64,000 bases of DNA from Picochlorum sp. 'celeri' (Eukaryota > Chlorophyta > Trebouxiophyceae): the NCBI GenBank assembly GCA_010909725.1, contig JAACMV010000016.1:907501-971500 (forward strand). The letters run 5' to 3'. The translations under genes and the position numbers were made by a program. Under the pieces are notes generated by a model. It made no database searches. It was not told where the DNA came from and saw only the letters and a program-made list of their open reading frames with translations. This document shows, piece after piece, positions 1-12,465 of this stretch (position 1 is its first letter; every line of letters begins with the position of its first letter).

Positions 1-234
1 GCATGCTCTGCATTTTCTCTGCCAACCTCTAAAGAGATTAATTTGCAGTTGGTGGGTGGTTCTGCTATATTTGGATTAGGATGGGGATTGGCTGGGTTGT
101 GTCCTGGTCCTGGATTGGTTGGCTTGGCCAGTTTTTCAGCATCAAACTTGACATTTGTGGGATCCATGTTGATGGGCATGGCGTTGGTCAAGGCAATTCA
201 GAGAATGCAAGCGGCATCGTTTACAAATGTTTAA
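1..234 (+). CDS. YeeE/YedE (DUF6691-like) membrane protein, C-terminal end
   Basis: The reading frame is open from the first base of the window, so this is the last part (about 77 residues) of a gene that starts outside. The visible part holds a Gly-rich helix with GWGLAGLCPGP, the signature of the YeeE/YedE/DUF6691 family of small bacterial membrane proteins linked to transport of thiosulfate or other sulfur compounds. A second hydrophobic stretch (FVGSMLMGMALVKA) follows. The family is mostly bacterial; an algal copy may be an old acquisition, but only the tail is visible. A TGTAA poly(A)-type signal lies at 238-242, just after the stop. The substrate cannot be read from this fragment. The first in-window TTG at 43 is not a real start. 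Confidence 0.72.
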   Translation, partial: ACSAFSLPTSKEINLQLVGGSAIFGLGWGLAGLCPGPGLVGLASFSASNLTFVGSMLMGMALVKAIQRMQAASFTNV

Positions 235-249
235 ATATGTAATTGTTTT

Positions 250-3200
250 TTATTTTTTGTTTCCTTTGTTCTTCTTTTTGGCTTGGTGTAGCTTTTGAAG
301 GCCAGCCACCTGAAGTTTTACTGATCCAATCATGGCATTGATGCCTTCCTGTTCTGGAATGGCTTTGATTAAACGCAACTCGACATGCTGAGGAGTTGCT
401 TTGAATTTTGATGCGATGACGTCGACGGCCTGACGATATGCTTTACCCTTCTTTTGAGTTCCTGGGACGAGTTTGACATGGTATTTGTAGGATGATGCGA
501 CGCTGTATGGTGCACAGACGGGGATGGCTGCGAGGATGGTGTCTGATGGCGTGGGAATGCCAGTGAGTTCATCCAGCATGGTCATTTTTGCCATCTCATC
601 TTCGTTGAGGAGTGACACTCCTTCTTCCTGTAAAAGCTCCTCGATATTTTCCTTTTCTTCTTCTCCGTCTTCTTTTTTTGTATGATGTTGATTGTGCTCT
701 AATGGTGGGATGTCATTCTCGTGGTCGACAGCAGATGTGACAGGTTCTTCTTCATGAGGAATTGGTTCCTCGTCCTCTGAACTACTACTACTGCTGTCGT
801 GTAGATCGAGGCGAGCTGTGAGGTTTTGAATGGCGTCCTCTGTTATCTCAGGAGCCTGGATGCCAGATGCTTGTGCTTTGCGGGCTGCCATGCGGGCTTT
901 TCTCTCCTTTTTTCTCTCTTTTCTGTCCTTTGACTTTTTCTGGCCGTCTGGCTGCAGCAATGCCATGGCAAGTTCGCGTTCTTCCTCGTCCTGGTCTTGG
1001 TACTTTTTCTTCTTCAATGCCTTCTTTTTATGTTTGCCCCTTTTGGGAGCCTGAGGTGGAGCTGCTTCTTCTTTCTCTTCTTCTTCTTTCTTATCTTCCT
1101 GGATGACGTGTTGAGCAGGTTTCTTTTTATGTTCCTTGTGAGATGATTTTCCCTTGGCGCTCTTGCTCGTCACGATTGTGTAATCTTCATCCGTATTTAT
1201 TGCTGTGTTTAAAAACTTTTCCAGTGCCGAGGTTGGCTCCGCAGCAGATGCATCATCATCTTCTTCTTCATGTTCCATGTTGTGTGGGCGCTCCTTCATC
1301 GCATGCGATGGCATCGAGTCTGGCACGATTGATCGAGGAGCTCGTTCACCTAAATGTGCCGCAATCGAGCCCTGCTCGAGTTTAAAGAGCCATCCAATGC
1401 CCATGACTTGGGGCTGCGGCGGCAAATAGTTCTTCCTCCCTCGAATCATCATACTTCCTGTCGTGAGATATTCTCCACTTGGAGCTGTTTTGCTGACTTG
1501 TTCGGGATATACCCAATACGCTGATGCTACTATTTTGGCATCCCATGCAGCGCTTCGAGCGACACATGCCTGGCCAGCTTCGTTCAATGTCATCAGTGGA
1601 ATTGGCTGAGTAGGGTTGTTGTTCTTGACAATGGTTGATGATGCTCCATGGAGTTCGGCATGGACATACACATCCCCTTTTCGTAAATATCTCTTGACTA
1701 AAAGCTCATTCTGCTGCGCATCCCTTCCAGACACCACCAAATAATTCTCTGAGGATATGAACCAATGAAACTTCTCAAACCAATATGGTTTCCGTGGTGC
1801 TTGAGAGCTTTCTGAAGCTTTTGATTTTTGCTTTTGAATCTTTTCCAGTTTCACCAGCACTTTACTTTCAGCTGCAGCGAGCGCTTTATCATTCGATTCG
1901 ATTGTCCTCCTGGCCTTTTCTGTGTGCTTCTTTTTCAAATCGTAATATGCACTGACATTGGCATGGGCAGTCAGAGATATGTCCACGTCAATAACAATCA
2001 TCTTTTCAACGTCGGGGTCAAACAGAGACAGGGCTATTGTGTTCTTTTCCAACTTGAGGGAATGAATGAGCTCAGCTACAGGATTGCCAGCATCCTTTTC
2101 CATCTCAATCATCTCCCCCAAATCTTTCCAGCTTATCCCTGCAGCCAGCCCCTCACGTACCGACTCGATTGCTGCATCTACTTTATCAAGATTACTCTGG
2201 AGAACGAGTGCTTTCTGTTCGGCAGCATCAATCTCCCTGGACAAGTTTTCTATTCTCTCCTTGTGCTGCTTCCTAATCGCTTCAAGTTTCTTTTGTGCTG
2301 CTTCTTCTCGCTGCATGATTTGAACCGACTCTCTATCACCCTCAATTTTAGAGTAAAACTCACGGGCCGCATCGTCAAAACTTGGAAACTGAATCATCTC
2401 CATCTCATCATGCTGCACAAGCGGTGTTTCATGCACACATGGCTGGAAATCATTGTATCCATGTTTCGAACTGACAAAAATACATCCCTTTGGAGCTTTA
2501 TCCTCACAAGAGTCGATCCATTTCTCAAACATGCGGATCGACTGCAGCAATGTCTCCTTCTCACCCTTGGACAATGGTTCTTGAGCTGGCTTCCTTTTGA
2601 CATTCAACCCTGCATGTTGAATGCAAAAATTTGATACCTGTGGCCCATACCCCAGCATCGACGTCACTGCATCTTTTAACGATCCACTGTCTGAGCAACT
2701 AGATAAAGCCTGCTCGACCGCCTCTAGCGATGTCGAGCTTCGCAGCCTGATTGTCTGAATTGGGTAGGCATGTTGTGACATTATTCCTATGCCTTTCGCA
2801 TCGTCTCGATGCGACCGAAGCAACGAAAGAACCTGATATTTGCTATCCGCAAGAATTATATTTCCAGATGCATAGAATTCGAGCAAAAGCTTGACTTCAA
2901 GATCGCCAGTCCCAAATGTGAGCTGAACAACACGATCACTTCCCAACTGCTTGATATCCTCTAAACGCCTCGAACGAATGTGCTTTCGAAGCTTCAATGT
3001 AAAGTTTGAAGGCACATCTGACTTTTCAGGCATCTCGTCAATAGTGTGCAGGCGCACTCCACTTTCAATGAGCAGAATGGCCTTTTCACCATCCTCCCCA
3101 CTCCTGGCCAGTCTCAGCGCATACAACTGCACACAACAAGCACTTTATGAGATGTATAGCAATACCTATATACATGATAATCAATTCAATGTACCTTGGG

Positions 3201-3305
3201 ACCTATATCGTAGACATTTGTGACGCGCATTCCCACCAAACCTTTCTTCCTCAGGGCACCAACTTCAGCCCCAATGTCGGCAGTGGACATTCGCTGCTTT
3301 ACCAT
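250..3305 (-). CDS. NEMF: NEMF/Rqc2 (NFACT) ribosome quality control factor
   Basis: Two exons: 3305-3195 (37 codons) and 3126-250, with a 68-nt GT..AG intron (3194-3127). Joined product about 995 residues. The first exon gives the start of the NFACT-N domain (MVKQRMSTADIGAEV...GMRVTNVYDIGPK), which the second exon continues in frame. Order: NFACT-N, coiled coil (about 300-370 and 430-480), NFACT-R/DUF814 from about residue 486 (WFEKFHWF, SGRDAQQNE, VHAELHGASS), a long Lys/Glu-rich low-complexity stretch, then NFACT-C at the end. NEMF/Rqc2 binds 60S subunits carrying stalled nascent chains, recruits Listerin and directs C-terminal tailing. Its 3' end faces the preceding YedE-like gene with only 15 nt between stop codons. 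Function is assigned from domain order; length fits eukaryotic members. Confidence 0.93.
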
Positions 3306-3514
3306 GGCTGTCTGTAAATTATGTTTTATAAAATCCAAAATGTGCTGTCAATGAACTGATACCTCTGGCTCATGTGCTTTGTTTGGTTACTTTGAGCAAA
3401 ATTGCTGCATCCAATTCAAAACAGTGCGCTATTCTAAGAATATATGTGCTATTTCAAAACATTTTACGAAAATAACATAATTAATATAGTAGAAAAATCA
3501 AAAATCTAGCGATT

Positions 3515-6500
3515 CTAGTCCTGTTGATGATTTTCATCATCCTCACTCAACAGGTGCCAGGATTGGACTTGCAATGTTCCAGTCTCGTCCTGTGCCCATT
3601 GAATGGCATACACGGCGCCAGTTTCGGCATGGACAGCTGTATTGGATCCAACAGGGACTTCCAAGATGGAGCCGTCTTCTAAGCGAACATCTTCTGTGCA
3701 TTCCCCAGCCTTGGAAGCTTCAATCTCTGCCTTTTTGGCAATGTTCAAGAAGACTTCCTCCAAGGATGTCATATGAATCTGAATATCTGTAATACCAAGT
3801 GTGTCTTTGTTGTCCTCCAACTTTTTAAGAGAACGTGCTAGGTCTTCTTCTAGTTCTTTCGGCAGAGAGTATACCGCATAGGAGCCCTTGATTTCATCAG
3901 GTGATTTGATGTTGAACTCCTCGTGTAAGAATGTCTCCAGCATGTCAAACTTGGACTTGATGAATGAAATCGACAGCTGATATCCACTACCAAACTTTTG
4001 CTTCAGTCGGATGGAAGATCCAAGCGCGCGAACTTTTCCACGAGCCATAATGGCAATCGAGTCACCCAAAATATCTGCCTCTTCCATGCTGTGTGTGGTC
4101 AAGACAATCACCCGCCCACTCTTGGCAGCTTCAATCGCATCCCACACATGCCTTCGAGATATCGGATCCATGCCTGTAGTTGGTTCGTCAAGATATACGA
4201 CGAGAGGATCTCCCAGCAGCGAGAGAGCCACAGACAAACGGCGTCTCATTCCTCCACTGTATGCACCAGTGCGGACTTGGGCAGCGTCAGTCAATTTCAC
4301 AGACTCGAGCAACTCGGTAGCCTGCTCGTTCACCTCTTTCTTACTCAGGCCTTTGATCCTACCGTATATCTTGATGTGTTCAATGCCTGTCAGTTCTTTC
4401 CATAAGACATCAAATTGCGGGCAAACACCCATGGTTGATCGAATCCTGTCAAGGCCTCCAGTGGCAACAATGGATTCCCCACGGACCAGTGCATCTCCTC
4501 CGGTAGGAGGCAGCACACCCGTCAAACAATTGATTGTCGTTGTTTTACCAGCTCCATTGGGACCCAATAAGCAGAAAATATTGTTCTCCTTGATACTGAA
4601 CCAGGAGCCTCTGATTGCCCAAAAGTCCTCTGCCTTTTTGGACTTTTTCTTCTTATTATTCTTCCTACGCAGGCATGACATCTTCGCCCACATAGCTGCT
4701 AGAATAGAGCGTGGAAACATTTTTTGCAAGCCAAACACTTGAATAGCGAGATCTTGGTGAACGATTCCAGACGTCTGCCTTTCATCTGAAATCTTGCGCA
4801 TTTTGTCTTCCTCGGCAATAACATCATCATCATCCTCACCATCTTGAATTGGGCAAGGGACAGATTTCTGCAGACCTCTCTTCATACTTTTAGATCTTCC
4901 GAATCCCCAATAGGACGGAGAGAACAAATACCATAATTTCTTCTTGACACCGTTTTCATTTGCCAAGACATTGTCCAAGTAGATGCCAATGAGTGTGTAG
5001 ACAATAAATTCCAATGCAAGAATAGCCATGGATGTTCCAATGGGAAGAACACAGTCAAAATCCCAATATGTATCTGGGTTGGACCGGTACAATTTATCTT
5101 CCTCGACAACATTATCAAGGTTCTGGCAGTACTGATTTCTTCTCGACCATGAGATTCCATATCCAGCTTCAGACGCTGCACCCAAATCTGCTGCGCTCTT
5201 TGCCAGGAGATTGGACGGGATCAGCGTAAATATAGCAGTGACGATCGGAATACTGCCAATGTATTCGGGCGAGTATGGAAAGTCAAACGCAATGGCAGCC
5301 TGGAAAATCCACCCCACCAAGAAGACAACAAATCCTGTATTAATTGCTCCATTTGTGGTTCCTATGAATGGCGCTAAGAAGAATGCGAGACCAATCATTG
5401 CCCATTGGAATAGAAGAAACAATAGGAAAACCACTCCAAACGAATTCTTGAGGAAAAAGTCAAACTGGAACATGGCACCAAATGCAACCAGCAGCAGGGA
5501 GAAGAGCACTGAGATGATGATTTCAATGAACAACCAGGAGCACCAAAAAGCAGAATCAAGCATTCCACTCGTCGTCATTGCTTGTCGAAGACCCTTTTCT
5601 CGCTCTGCTACGACAGAAGACATCTACAAGACATATAGTATTATTGTGTGAATCATCTTGCATCATTTCTCTATGATGCCATCATCATACATACCAAGAG
5701 AACAAAGTTGAACATATTCGCTGCAAAAATAAATGGACCAATAGCCTGACCAACAATATTAATCGACTGTACCGTCGGATGCGCGAATTGAGAGTACGAA
5801 ACATTCCAACCAACATTTCCAGTACGCCCAGCCTTCCTCCACTGGAATGCAGCAATCTCCTGTTCAATCAATACCTGCATCGGCACGGTGAAGAAAAACG
5901 TCGGATCTTGGAACTGATCTCTAAAGAACTTCACAGTGACGTTCGACAACAGCACGAAATCCACTGGAGCCGTGACATCCCCCTGTGGATCTTGCTCATC
6001 AAACAGAAAATGAACCCCTCCCAGCACCCTCTCTGGGTTGTCCGCTAAAAACCCATTCGCAGCCTCAATGCTCTCAAACCCAAGAACCTGATCTTCTTCT
6101 ATAGGACGATATGGGTTATTCAATCTCATCTGGTCAACAATCTCCTTCGCCACAACACTGGTATTTGGTGTATACAAAAAGTCCCAGCAGGGTTTGTTGA
6201 TGAACAAATCCTCCTCACACGACGGGATACCCTTTACAGGATACACTGTCGGATTTGGATTATTCACAAAAGCAGAAATATTTTGATTATCCGTTCGGAA
6301 CGCAATATCGAGCAACCACAAGAGAAACATGAATATCAGGGGTGAGAACACCCGCAACAACGTTGCCTGTATATTCCGCCCTGCAGACATTGTACCCACG
6401 CAGTCAACAAATGAACATCAGCATACTACATCGATGAATCATCGAGTACCCACCATACACTAATATCTGCTTGAAGCACAGCGCCAAAAACTGATCAGAA

Positions 6501-6697
6501 AACCTTGCCCTCCAAGGTCTAATTCCACTCAACTGGTCAGACGGTGGCGCTGACCCACCCTTCGGCGCCATTCCATCGCCCTTGTCGCCATTAATTTTTT
6601 TAGATACTGTACGAACATCATCAGTGCCGCTTTCCATGCCTAACAGGGCACCATTTCCCTGGACAGTAGTACCACTACTACCGTTCTCCATGCTCAT
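3515..6697 (-). CDS. ABCA-subfamily half transporter (TMD-NBD)
   Basis: Three exons: 6697-6454, 6380-5695 and 5623-3515, with introns of 73 and 71 nt. Exon lengths sum to 1013 codons (1012 residues), in frame throughout. The N-terminus is about 70 polar residues, then one TM segment (exon 2), a long loop with possible N-glycosylation sites, and six hydrophobic segments from about 295 to 540. One nucleotide-binding domain follows: Walker A GPNGAGKT at about 664-671, Q-loop CPQFD at 711, signature YSGGMRRR near 765, Walker B VVYLDE near 786 and switch His near 821. This is the layout of plant half-size ABCA (ATH-type) proteins, which move lipids or related substrates and must pair to work. A Lys-rich insert (KNNKKKKSKK) precedes the NBD. 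A divergent sister lies at 7026. Start chosen as the first ATG in the open frame (MSMENG). Substrate unknown. Confidence 0.92.
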
Positions 6698-7025
6698 CCG
6701 ATTATATGACAGAATACCGGCTATCCACAATCATAGATGCACCTAATGTTGTCAAATAATCATATAATATACAATGTGGGCTTTGCCATCAGCTAACTGT
6801 CATGTTTTCCCCAGCCTTGGGTCTTTCATCAGCTGTAACCATGACTTGACGCTGGTTGGACGTCCAATGTGAAGATGTATTTCCCATCAAGCTGCTCGGT
6901 GTGTCGGACCAAAGGGGAGCATATATTACATTCTTAATACGGAATTCTACCCTACGCGGTATTTTGTCCATACATGGTACATTGTGCTTGGATAGGGTTG
7001 AAACAATTAGAATTTCTCAACTGAC
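6698..7025. promoter_or_regulatory. Shared upstream region of the divergent ABCA pair
   Basis: 328 nt between two divergent start codons, so it must hold both promoters. I see AT-rich stretches (for example around 6755-6770 and 6920-6945) but no clear palindrome or repeat and no further gene. Confidence 0.5.
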
Positions 7026-10000
7026 ATGAATGGCCATTCGAATGGCGATACCTCTGTCGAGGAAGGAGGCTCCATCGATTTGAAGCATGGGAGAGTCGCT
7101 GGTAGCAACGGCAACCATACCATGGATTCCAATGGAGCAGATACAGCGATGCATAATGGTTCAAAGAGATCAATGAAGTCTAATACGAGTTCATCTAGGA
7201 CGAAGCAACGGACCTATGGAGTGCAAGCAAGGGCTTTGCTCAGGCGTAATATGGCGAACCAAAGGCGTTCGCCTTGCGCCAATTTGTTCATTATATTGAC
7301 ACCGATTTGCTTGTGTGTTCTTCTGTATGTGCTTCAGACCCTCGTGAATGTGGCAATTGATACTCCGGACTCAAAGTGTGGGTGTCTGTGTTTGACCTGC
7401 TGTGATACCTTTGATGGAGAAGAGGTGTGCAGGGATGCCACGGAAGAGAATCCATGTCTGGTGTATGATACATGCAAAACCTATGATGAAAATAAATGTG
7501 GGTTTGAGTATAGTAATGCGAGGCAAGCGTCGTTTTGTCCTGTTGAAAACCCATCTATTTGGCCTCCTGTGGCTCAGGTTCCGAGTGAAGGGTTTCTGGC
7601 GCATCCATTTTCTCCCAAAGCTGCCATGCTCATGACAGGGGATGATGCCAGTATTGTAGATGATGTTGATCTCTTTCCGGTACCAGAGGTGACCGTGCAA
7701 GGTGGGGCTCAAGCTCGGGCATTCGCAGAGGAAGGTCGCAGGCTGGATGCTGTGTTCCTGGGGACATCATTCCTTGGGGTGACGCTGGGAACGTTTCAAA
7801 AGTTTCCAAATTTGAACTATTATATTGAGCCTGCGTTTTATCCTACAACGGACTATAATGGGACATTGTCGTTGTTGACGTCGGATGCGAATGATCCAGG
7901 GACCCGTGCTGCGGTGGTGGCGGTGAATGCAGCCCTGAACTCGTCTCAGTCTGAGAATGCGCCTCAATTGTCTGTGGTGCCCTTGGAGACTGAGCAGGTC
8001 TATCTGGACTCAGTCGATGCTATAAATGAGAAGTTATATTGTGGATACAAGCAGGCTAGATGTAATGGGACGAGCGAGATTAACGAGTTCACAAATGCAT
8101 GGGATTTTTCTGGCACTGATTTTGACAATGGAAAGTATCAGATGAGGCTTTGGTACAATGCGACCGGTAGATTCCCTGGTGTTGGGAATGCTCCGTCAGA
8201 GATTGTTCGTGTTCAGGCGGCTATCAATGCAGGGACAAATGCATTTTTGCGAAAAGTACTGGGACCTGATGCCATTGCACGGTTTGTTGGTGTGATGACA
8301 ATGCCAAAGCCAGGATCACAGCTGACACTGGATATCGCATCGTTAGTTGGAACACTGTTTTATACGTGGCTTTTACAGTTACTATTGCCCATGATGTTGG
8401 CAACTCTTGTCTCTGAAAAGGAGAATAGGCTCAGAAACATGATGAAAATGCACGGACTGGGTGATGGTGTGTACTGGAGTGTGCAATACGTGTGGTATTT
8501 TGTGATGAATTTCATTTACGTGTGGATTCTCATCGGTATTGGATCGGCAATAAACCTTGCATTCTTTACAGAGACCTCATACTCGTTTCAGTTTGTGTTT
8601 TATCTCTTGTGGATTAGTTGTTTGGTTGCCACAACATTTTTGTTGTCTGCACTCTTTGCATCGTCCAGGACGAGCACAGTGACGGCATTCTTGTATGTGT
8701 TTGCAACAGGGCTGATTGGATATCTTTTATTGACAAATTTAGTGGCAGCAGGATACTGGTGGGTGATTTTCATCGAGTTGATACCTGGTTTTGCCTTGTA
8801 TAGAGGGCTGTATGAAATTGCCCAGTATGCATTTAAAGCTGCGTATGGAAGCGGGCAGGGTATTACGTGGAGTAACTTGAACGATACCGATAATGGTATC
8901 ATTCCTGTGATGATTATATTTGCTGTCGAATCTGTCGTCTTTTTAGTCCTGGCATGGTACGCATTATTTTATCTGAATGAATAAATGAATTGTGTGTCGA
9001 GATCCCAGTGGTTGATTTCTCCAATCTTTTGTACTGCAGGTATATTGAGCAAATATATCCTCAAGGATGTGGTGTTCCACGCCATCCGCTCTTCTTTTTA
9101 GGGAAAAAATACAATGCCGAGAAGAGAGATAAAAAGCACAAAAAAAATGGCAAAAAGGATGATCATCTAGCATCATCTGATAATGATTTGAAACTCGACA
9201 TGACTGCTCCTGATGTTGAAAAAGAAAAGAACCGAGTCGACGGCATTTTCAGCAAGATGGCTGAAAATGGTGGTCAGATTGATCGCAACTATTCCATTGT
9301 GACATCTGGATTGCGAAAAGTGTTCCCAGGCAAGAAGAAAAAGGTTGCTGTCCAAGATCTGACCCTGGCAGTCGAAAAGGGCGAATGTTTCGGACTGCTT
9401 GGACCCAACGGCGCTGGTAAGAGTACCTCTCTCAATATGCTGACTGGATTTTTGACACCAAATGGTGGAACAGCAGTGGTGGAAGGACACGACCTGACCA
9501 GTGACATGGACATGATCTATCGCCTCATGGGTGTCTGCCCACAAGACAACCTGTTGTGGGAGAAACTCACGGCGAGAGAGCACCTTCTCTTTTACGCTCG
9601 TTTGAAGCGATTCTCAGGCAAACAGCTGGAAAAAGCCGTCACAGATGCATTACGATCTGTCAATCTACTGAATGGCGGTGTTGCCGACAAACAAGTCAAA
9701 ACATTTAGTGGCGGAATGAAGCGAAGGCTGTCTGTTGCTATTTCATTCATTGGAAACCCTTCCGTGGTATACTTGGACGAGCCTTCGACAGGACTAGATC
9801 CTGCAAGCAGACAAAATCTGTGGAAGGTTGTCAAACATGGCAAATCCGGCAGAGGCGTCATTTTGACCACGCATAGCATGGAAGAAGCCTCAGTCCTATG
9901 CGACAGATTGGGTATTTTTGTCAACGGCGAGCTCGTCTGCATTGGTGCACCAAACGAACTCACTGCTCGATACGGAGGATTTTTTGTCTTCACCATCACC

Positions 10001-10261
10001 GTACACGAGAAGAACCACGAGAAGATTAGCGAATTCGTCAAAGAGCTATGCCCTTCATGCAGACTCACATACTCTGTTGCAGGAACCGAAAAGTACGAGC
10101 TCCCAACCAAAGATGTGACGCTAGACAAGGTATTCGAAGCAATCAAACACTCTCCAAAAGCCAAAGACCTCAGCATCATAGATTGGGGCATCTCCAATGC
10201 CACCCTAGAGGAAGTCTTTATCAAATTTGCCAAAGAAGCTGGCGTGCAAGGCGGCCATTAA
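7026..10261 (+). CDS. ABCA-subfamily half transporter (TMD-NBD), second copy
   Basis: Two exons, 7026-8956 and 9040-10261, joined across an 83-nt intron (GTACGC..TGCAG). The intron hides an apparent stop at 8984; splicing joins WY to IEQIYPQG, the expected TM-to-NBD linker with HPLFFL. Product 1050 residues. A polar N-terminus of about 75 residues is followed by one TM segment, a large loop (about 105-430, Cys-rich at first: CGCLCLTCC), six TM segments (about 445-645) and one NBD: Walker A GPNGAGKST near 765-773, signature SGGMKRR near 867, Walker B VVYLDEP near 886, switch His in TTHSMEEA. Same subfamily as the divergent neighbour but clearly diverged, so an old duplication. Likely a membrane lipid exporter or flippase working as a dimer; whether the two neighbours pair with each other is inference. 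Confidence 0.93.
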
Positions 10262-10336
10262 TTCATTCTTATTTTGTTTCGTTCACAATTACATTGTACT
10301 ACTATAATAATCATGCTACACAAATAACTGATTGAA

Positions 10337-11443
10337 TTACACCCAGTTTCTTGGGTTTTTGCATGCATCCATAAACTCAGCCTCTGGGGTTCCTGGGGCT
10401 GGAGTATGATCATACTCCCATCCAGCAGTCTTTGGCAGAGACATCAAAATAGACTCTATTCTTCCACCAGTCTTCAATCCGAAAGTTGTACCACGATCAT
10501 ACACCAAATTGAATTCAACATAACGTCCCCTACGCAACTGCTGCCATGCCTTTTCTTCCTCTGTGTATGGATCATTCATGTGCTTCTTGACAATTGGGAC
10601 GTATGCATTGGCTACATTATTCACGCATTCAGTGGAGAATGCAAGAATCTTCTCTGGATCCCTGTCGTTCAAATCATCGAAGAAGATTCCACCCAACCCT
10701 CTCATTTCCTGTCTGTGCTTGATGGTAAAGTACTCATCGCACCATGACTTGAACTTGGGGTAAAATTCTGGATCATGCTTGTCACAGATATCCTTGTATG
10801 TTCCATGGAAGTGCTTCATATCCTCCTCCACGACATAGGATGGGGTGATATCGGTACCTCCACCAAACCACCACTGTCCTGGAATACCATTCCAGTCATC
10901 AGTCTCGAAATAACGGTAGTTGAAATGCATGGTTGGGCAGTGTGGGTTCCATGGATGCATCACAGAAGAAATTCCAGCAGCAAAGAATGGCACTCTATCG
11001 GCATCCTTCAAATCCTTCACATCATGCCCAATAGCAGCCCTGTATGCCTCGGCAGGCATGCTTCCATACACCACAGACACATTCACACCAGCCTTCTCCC
11101 ACACATTACCGTCCTTCAACACACGGGTGATACCTCCACCTCCTCCAGCACGGGTCCACGCATCCTGATGGAATGGCTGACCATCCACCTCACTGATGGC
11201 TGCACAGATGGAGTCCTGAGCGTCACGAATCACACGCTCAAACCTCCCCCGCATGCTGTTTGGATCATCAATACCCTCTCTCAACAGAGAATTAGGCACC
11301 TTGTCCACATAATCCTCCTTCTCAATCGCAGCAGCTGAAACCCGCCACGAAGCTCTCTGAGCAGTCTTGTGCTTGAACACAGCAGTTGGCACAGCTCTGC
11401 TGGCAGCAGCAGACTTGTGCTGCACAGTCGTCGTCTTCAACAT
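10337..11443 (-). CDS. CPX1: Coproporphyrinogen III oxidase, oxygen-dependent, plastid
   Basis: 368 residues from the ATG at 11443 ([11 protein letters not shown]), chosen because it opens a Ser/Ala/Lys/Arg-rich plastid transit peptide of about 40 residues; an in-frame ATG at 11494 is less likely. The body is HemF-like throughout: [10 protein letters not shown], a central HFNYRYFET signature, [21 protein letters not shown] and a C-terminal [15 protein letters not shown] block. The enzyme decarboxylates coproporphyrinogen III to protoporphyrinogen IX in plastid haem and chlorophyll synthesis, using O2. No cofactor-binding Cys set is expected or seen. The stop codon overlaps a TGTAA signal (10337-10341 on the minus strand). 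The neighbouring LTD-like genes also serve photosynthetic membrane build-up. Confidence 0.96.
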   Translation of the reverse strand: MLKTTTVQHKSAAASRAVPTAVFKHKTAQRASWRVSAAAIEKEDYVDKVPNSLLREGIDDPNSMRGRFERVIRDAQDSICAAISEVDGQPFHQDAWTRAGGGGGITRVLKDGNVWEKAGVNVSVVYGSMPAEAYRAAIGHDVKDLKDADRVPFFAAGISSVMHPWNPHCPTMHFNYRYFETDDWNGIPGQWWFGGGTDITPSYVVEEDMKHFHGTYKDICDKHDPEFYPKFKSWCDEYFTIKHRQEMRGLGGIFFDDLNDRDPEKILAFSTECVNNVANAYVPIVKKHMNDPYTEEEKAWQQLRRGRYVEFNLVYDRGTTFGLKTGGRIESILMSLPKTAGWEYDHTPAPGTPEAEFMDACKNPRNWV

Positions 11444-12024
11444 GATGATGCTTATGAAACTCCTGCAGCACCAACAACCATTAGTATTCGTCATATATCA
11501 ATCCAACAACAAGGGTATGCATATATCAAGATATCCAAGACGGTATCGGCGTGACCCGAGTGATTTATACATACACAAGAACACACAAACCCACCTTTGG
11601 ATGGATGAAAGATTGCTATATGTTGTCAGAAACCTACAACATATATATTAAAATAATTATAATGCTTCTGAATGCCCATGAGCAGCCCGTAAATGCAAAT
11701 GCCAATCATCATCCCCATCCGGATAAAGGCCCGTGTCGAGGATGATCGTGTACACGTCGCCAATATCGACATACACCCTCGGTCCAACTACCCCTTTGAT
11801 GGGATCCATCCATCCTTTTCACCCCATGCGTGCAGCGAGAGAGACGTGACAAGAGGAGTACTCCTTTTGAAGAACACGTGTCCTTTTTTTCTTCTCGGTC
11901 ACCGTGATATGATCCAGATGTTGTCGGTTCATACCTGCATTGGTAATCAATAGTACATCTGCTTGCACTCTATATAGAACGAGAGGTTTTTTCATCACAC
12001 ATTCTAGTTACTACTCATAATACT
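11444..12024. promoter_or_regulatory. Divergent promoter region, CPX1 / LTD-like gene 1
   Basis: 581 nt between divergent plastid-protein genes. It holds a perfect G-box core CACGTG at 11875-11880, related ACGT cores near 11755 and 11843, and a TATATA element at 11971-11976, 49 nt before the LTD-like ATG. G-box cores bind bZIP/bHLH factors in plants; light control of both genes is inference. No gene seen. Confidence 0.5.
11971..11976 (+). promoter_or_regulatory. TATA-like element of LTD-like gene 1
   Basis: TATATA 49 nt upstream of the start codon at 12025, a normal core-promoter distance for a compact algal gene with a short leader. Confidence 0.5.
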
Positions 12025-12465
12025 ATGATTGGTCATACCACCACCTTGGCAACTGTGAGAGCAGCACCACGGTGCTATGCTCGCCGCTTGACACCTCGTC
12101 GCATGATGATGACCAACGCATCATCAATGAGATTGAGAGCTGTGTTTGGTAAGAATGATTACAGAGATCTCAAGGGAGAGCAGAGATCGGACTACGAATA
12201 TCAGGATGCAGATGACTACTTCAACTGTATGGGTATGTTGGCAGCAGAGGGAACGTACGATCGATTAGAGGAGTGGTCTGATGCAGGTGTCCATCCAATT
12301 GATATGATTCTTCTCATGGCATGCGAAGAGAGTGATGCGCCAAAGGTGGAGGAAGTTTTGAATGCTGGAGCCCAACCAACAGTACAGGATCCAAGGACTG
12401 GAAAGACAGCCATGGATGTCTGTACTGATGACGACATCATGGCAATGCTCCGCGCCAAAGCATAA
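12025..12465 (+). CDS. LTD/GDC1-like LHCP-import adaptor, plastid (copy 1)
   Basis: 146 residues. The first about 45 are Arg/Thr/Ala-rich with no acidic residue, as in a transit peptide. The rest matches the LTD (LHCP TRANSLOCATION DEFECT, also GDC1) core: DYFNCMGMLAAEGTYDRLEE, HPIDMILLMACEES, APKVEEVLNAGA, then a single ankyrin-like unit (PTVQDPRTGKTAMDVC). In Arabidopsis LTD takes light-harvesting chlorophyll proteins from the inner-envelope translocon to the cpSRP pathway. No introns. A G-box and TATA element lie upstream. A diverged copy follows 365 nt downstream on the same strand. The family call rests on recalled sequence resemblance and is strong over about 90 residues. Confidence 0.82.
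   Translation: MIGHTTTLATVRAAPRCYARRLTPRRMMMTNASSMRLRAVFGKNDYRDLKGEQRSDYEYQDADDYFNCMGMLAAEGTYDRLEEWSDAGVHPIDMILLMACEESDAPKVEEVLNAGAQPTVQDPRTGKTAMDVCTDDDIMAMLRAKA

Noticed and set aside
1828..2634. 268-residue plus-strand frame inside NEMF
   Set aside because: Lies fully antisense to a well-supported coding exon and shows no family match.
8957..9039. Stop codon between the ABCA TM and NBD parts
   Set aside because: It lies in an 83-nt intron; splicing joins the conserved linker.
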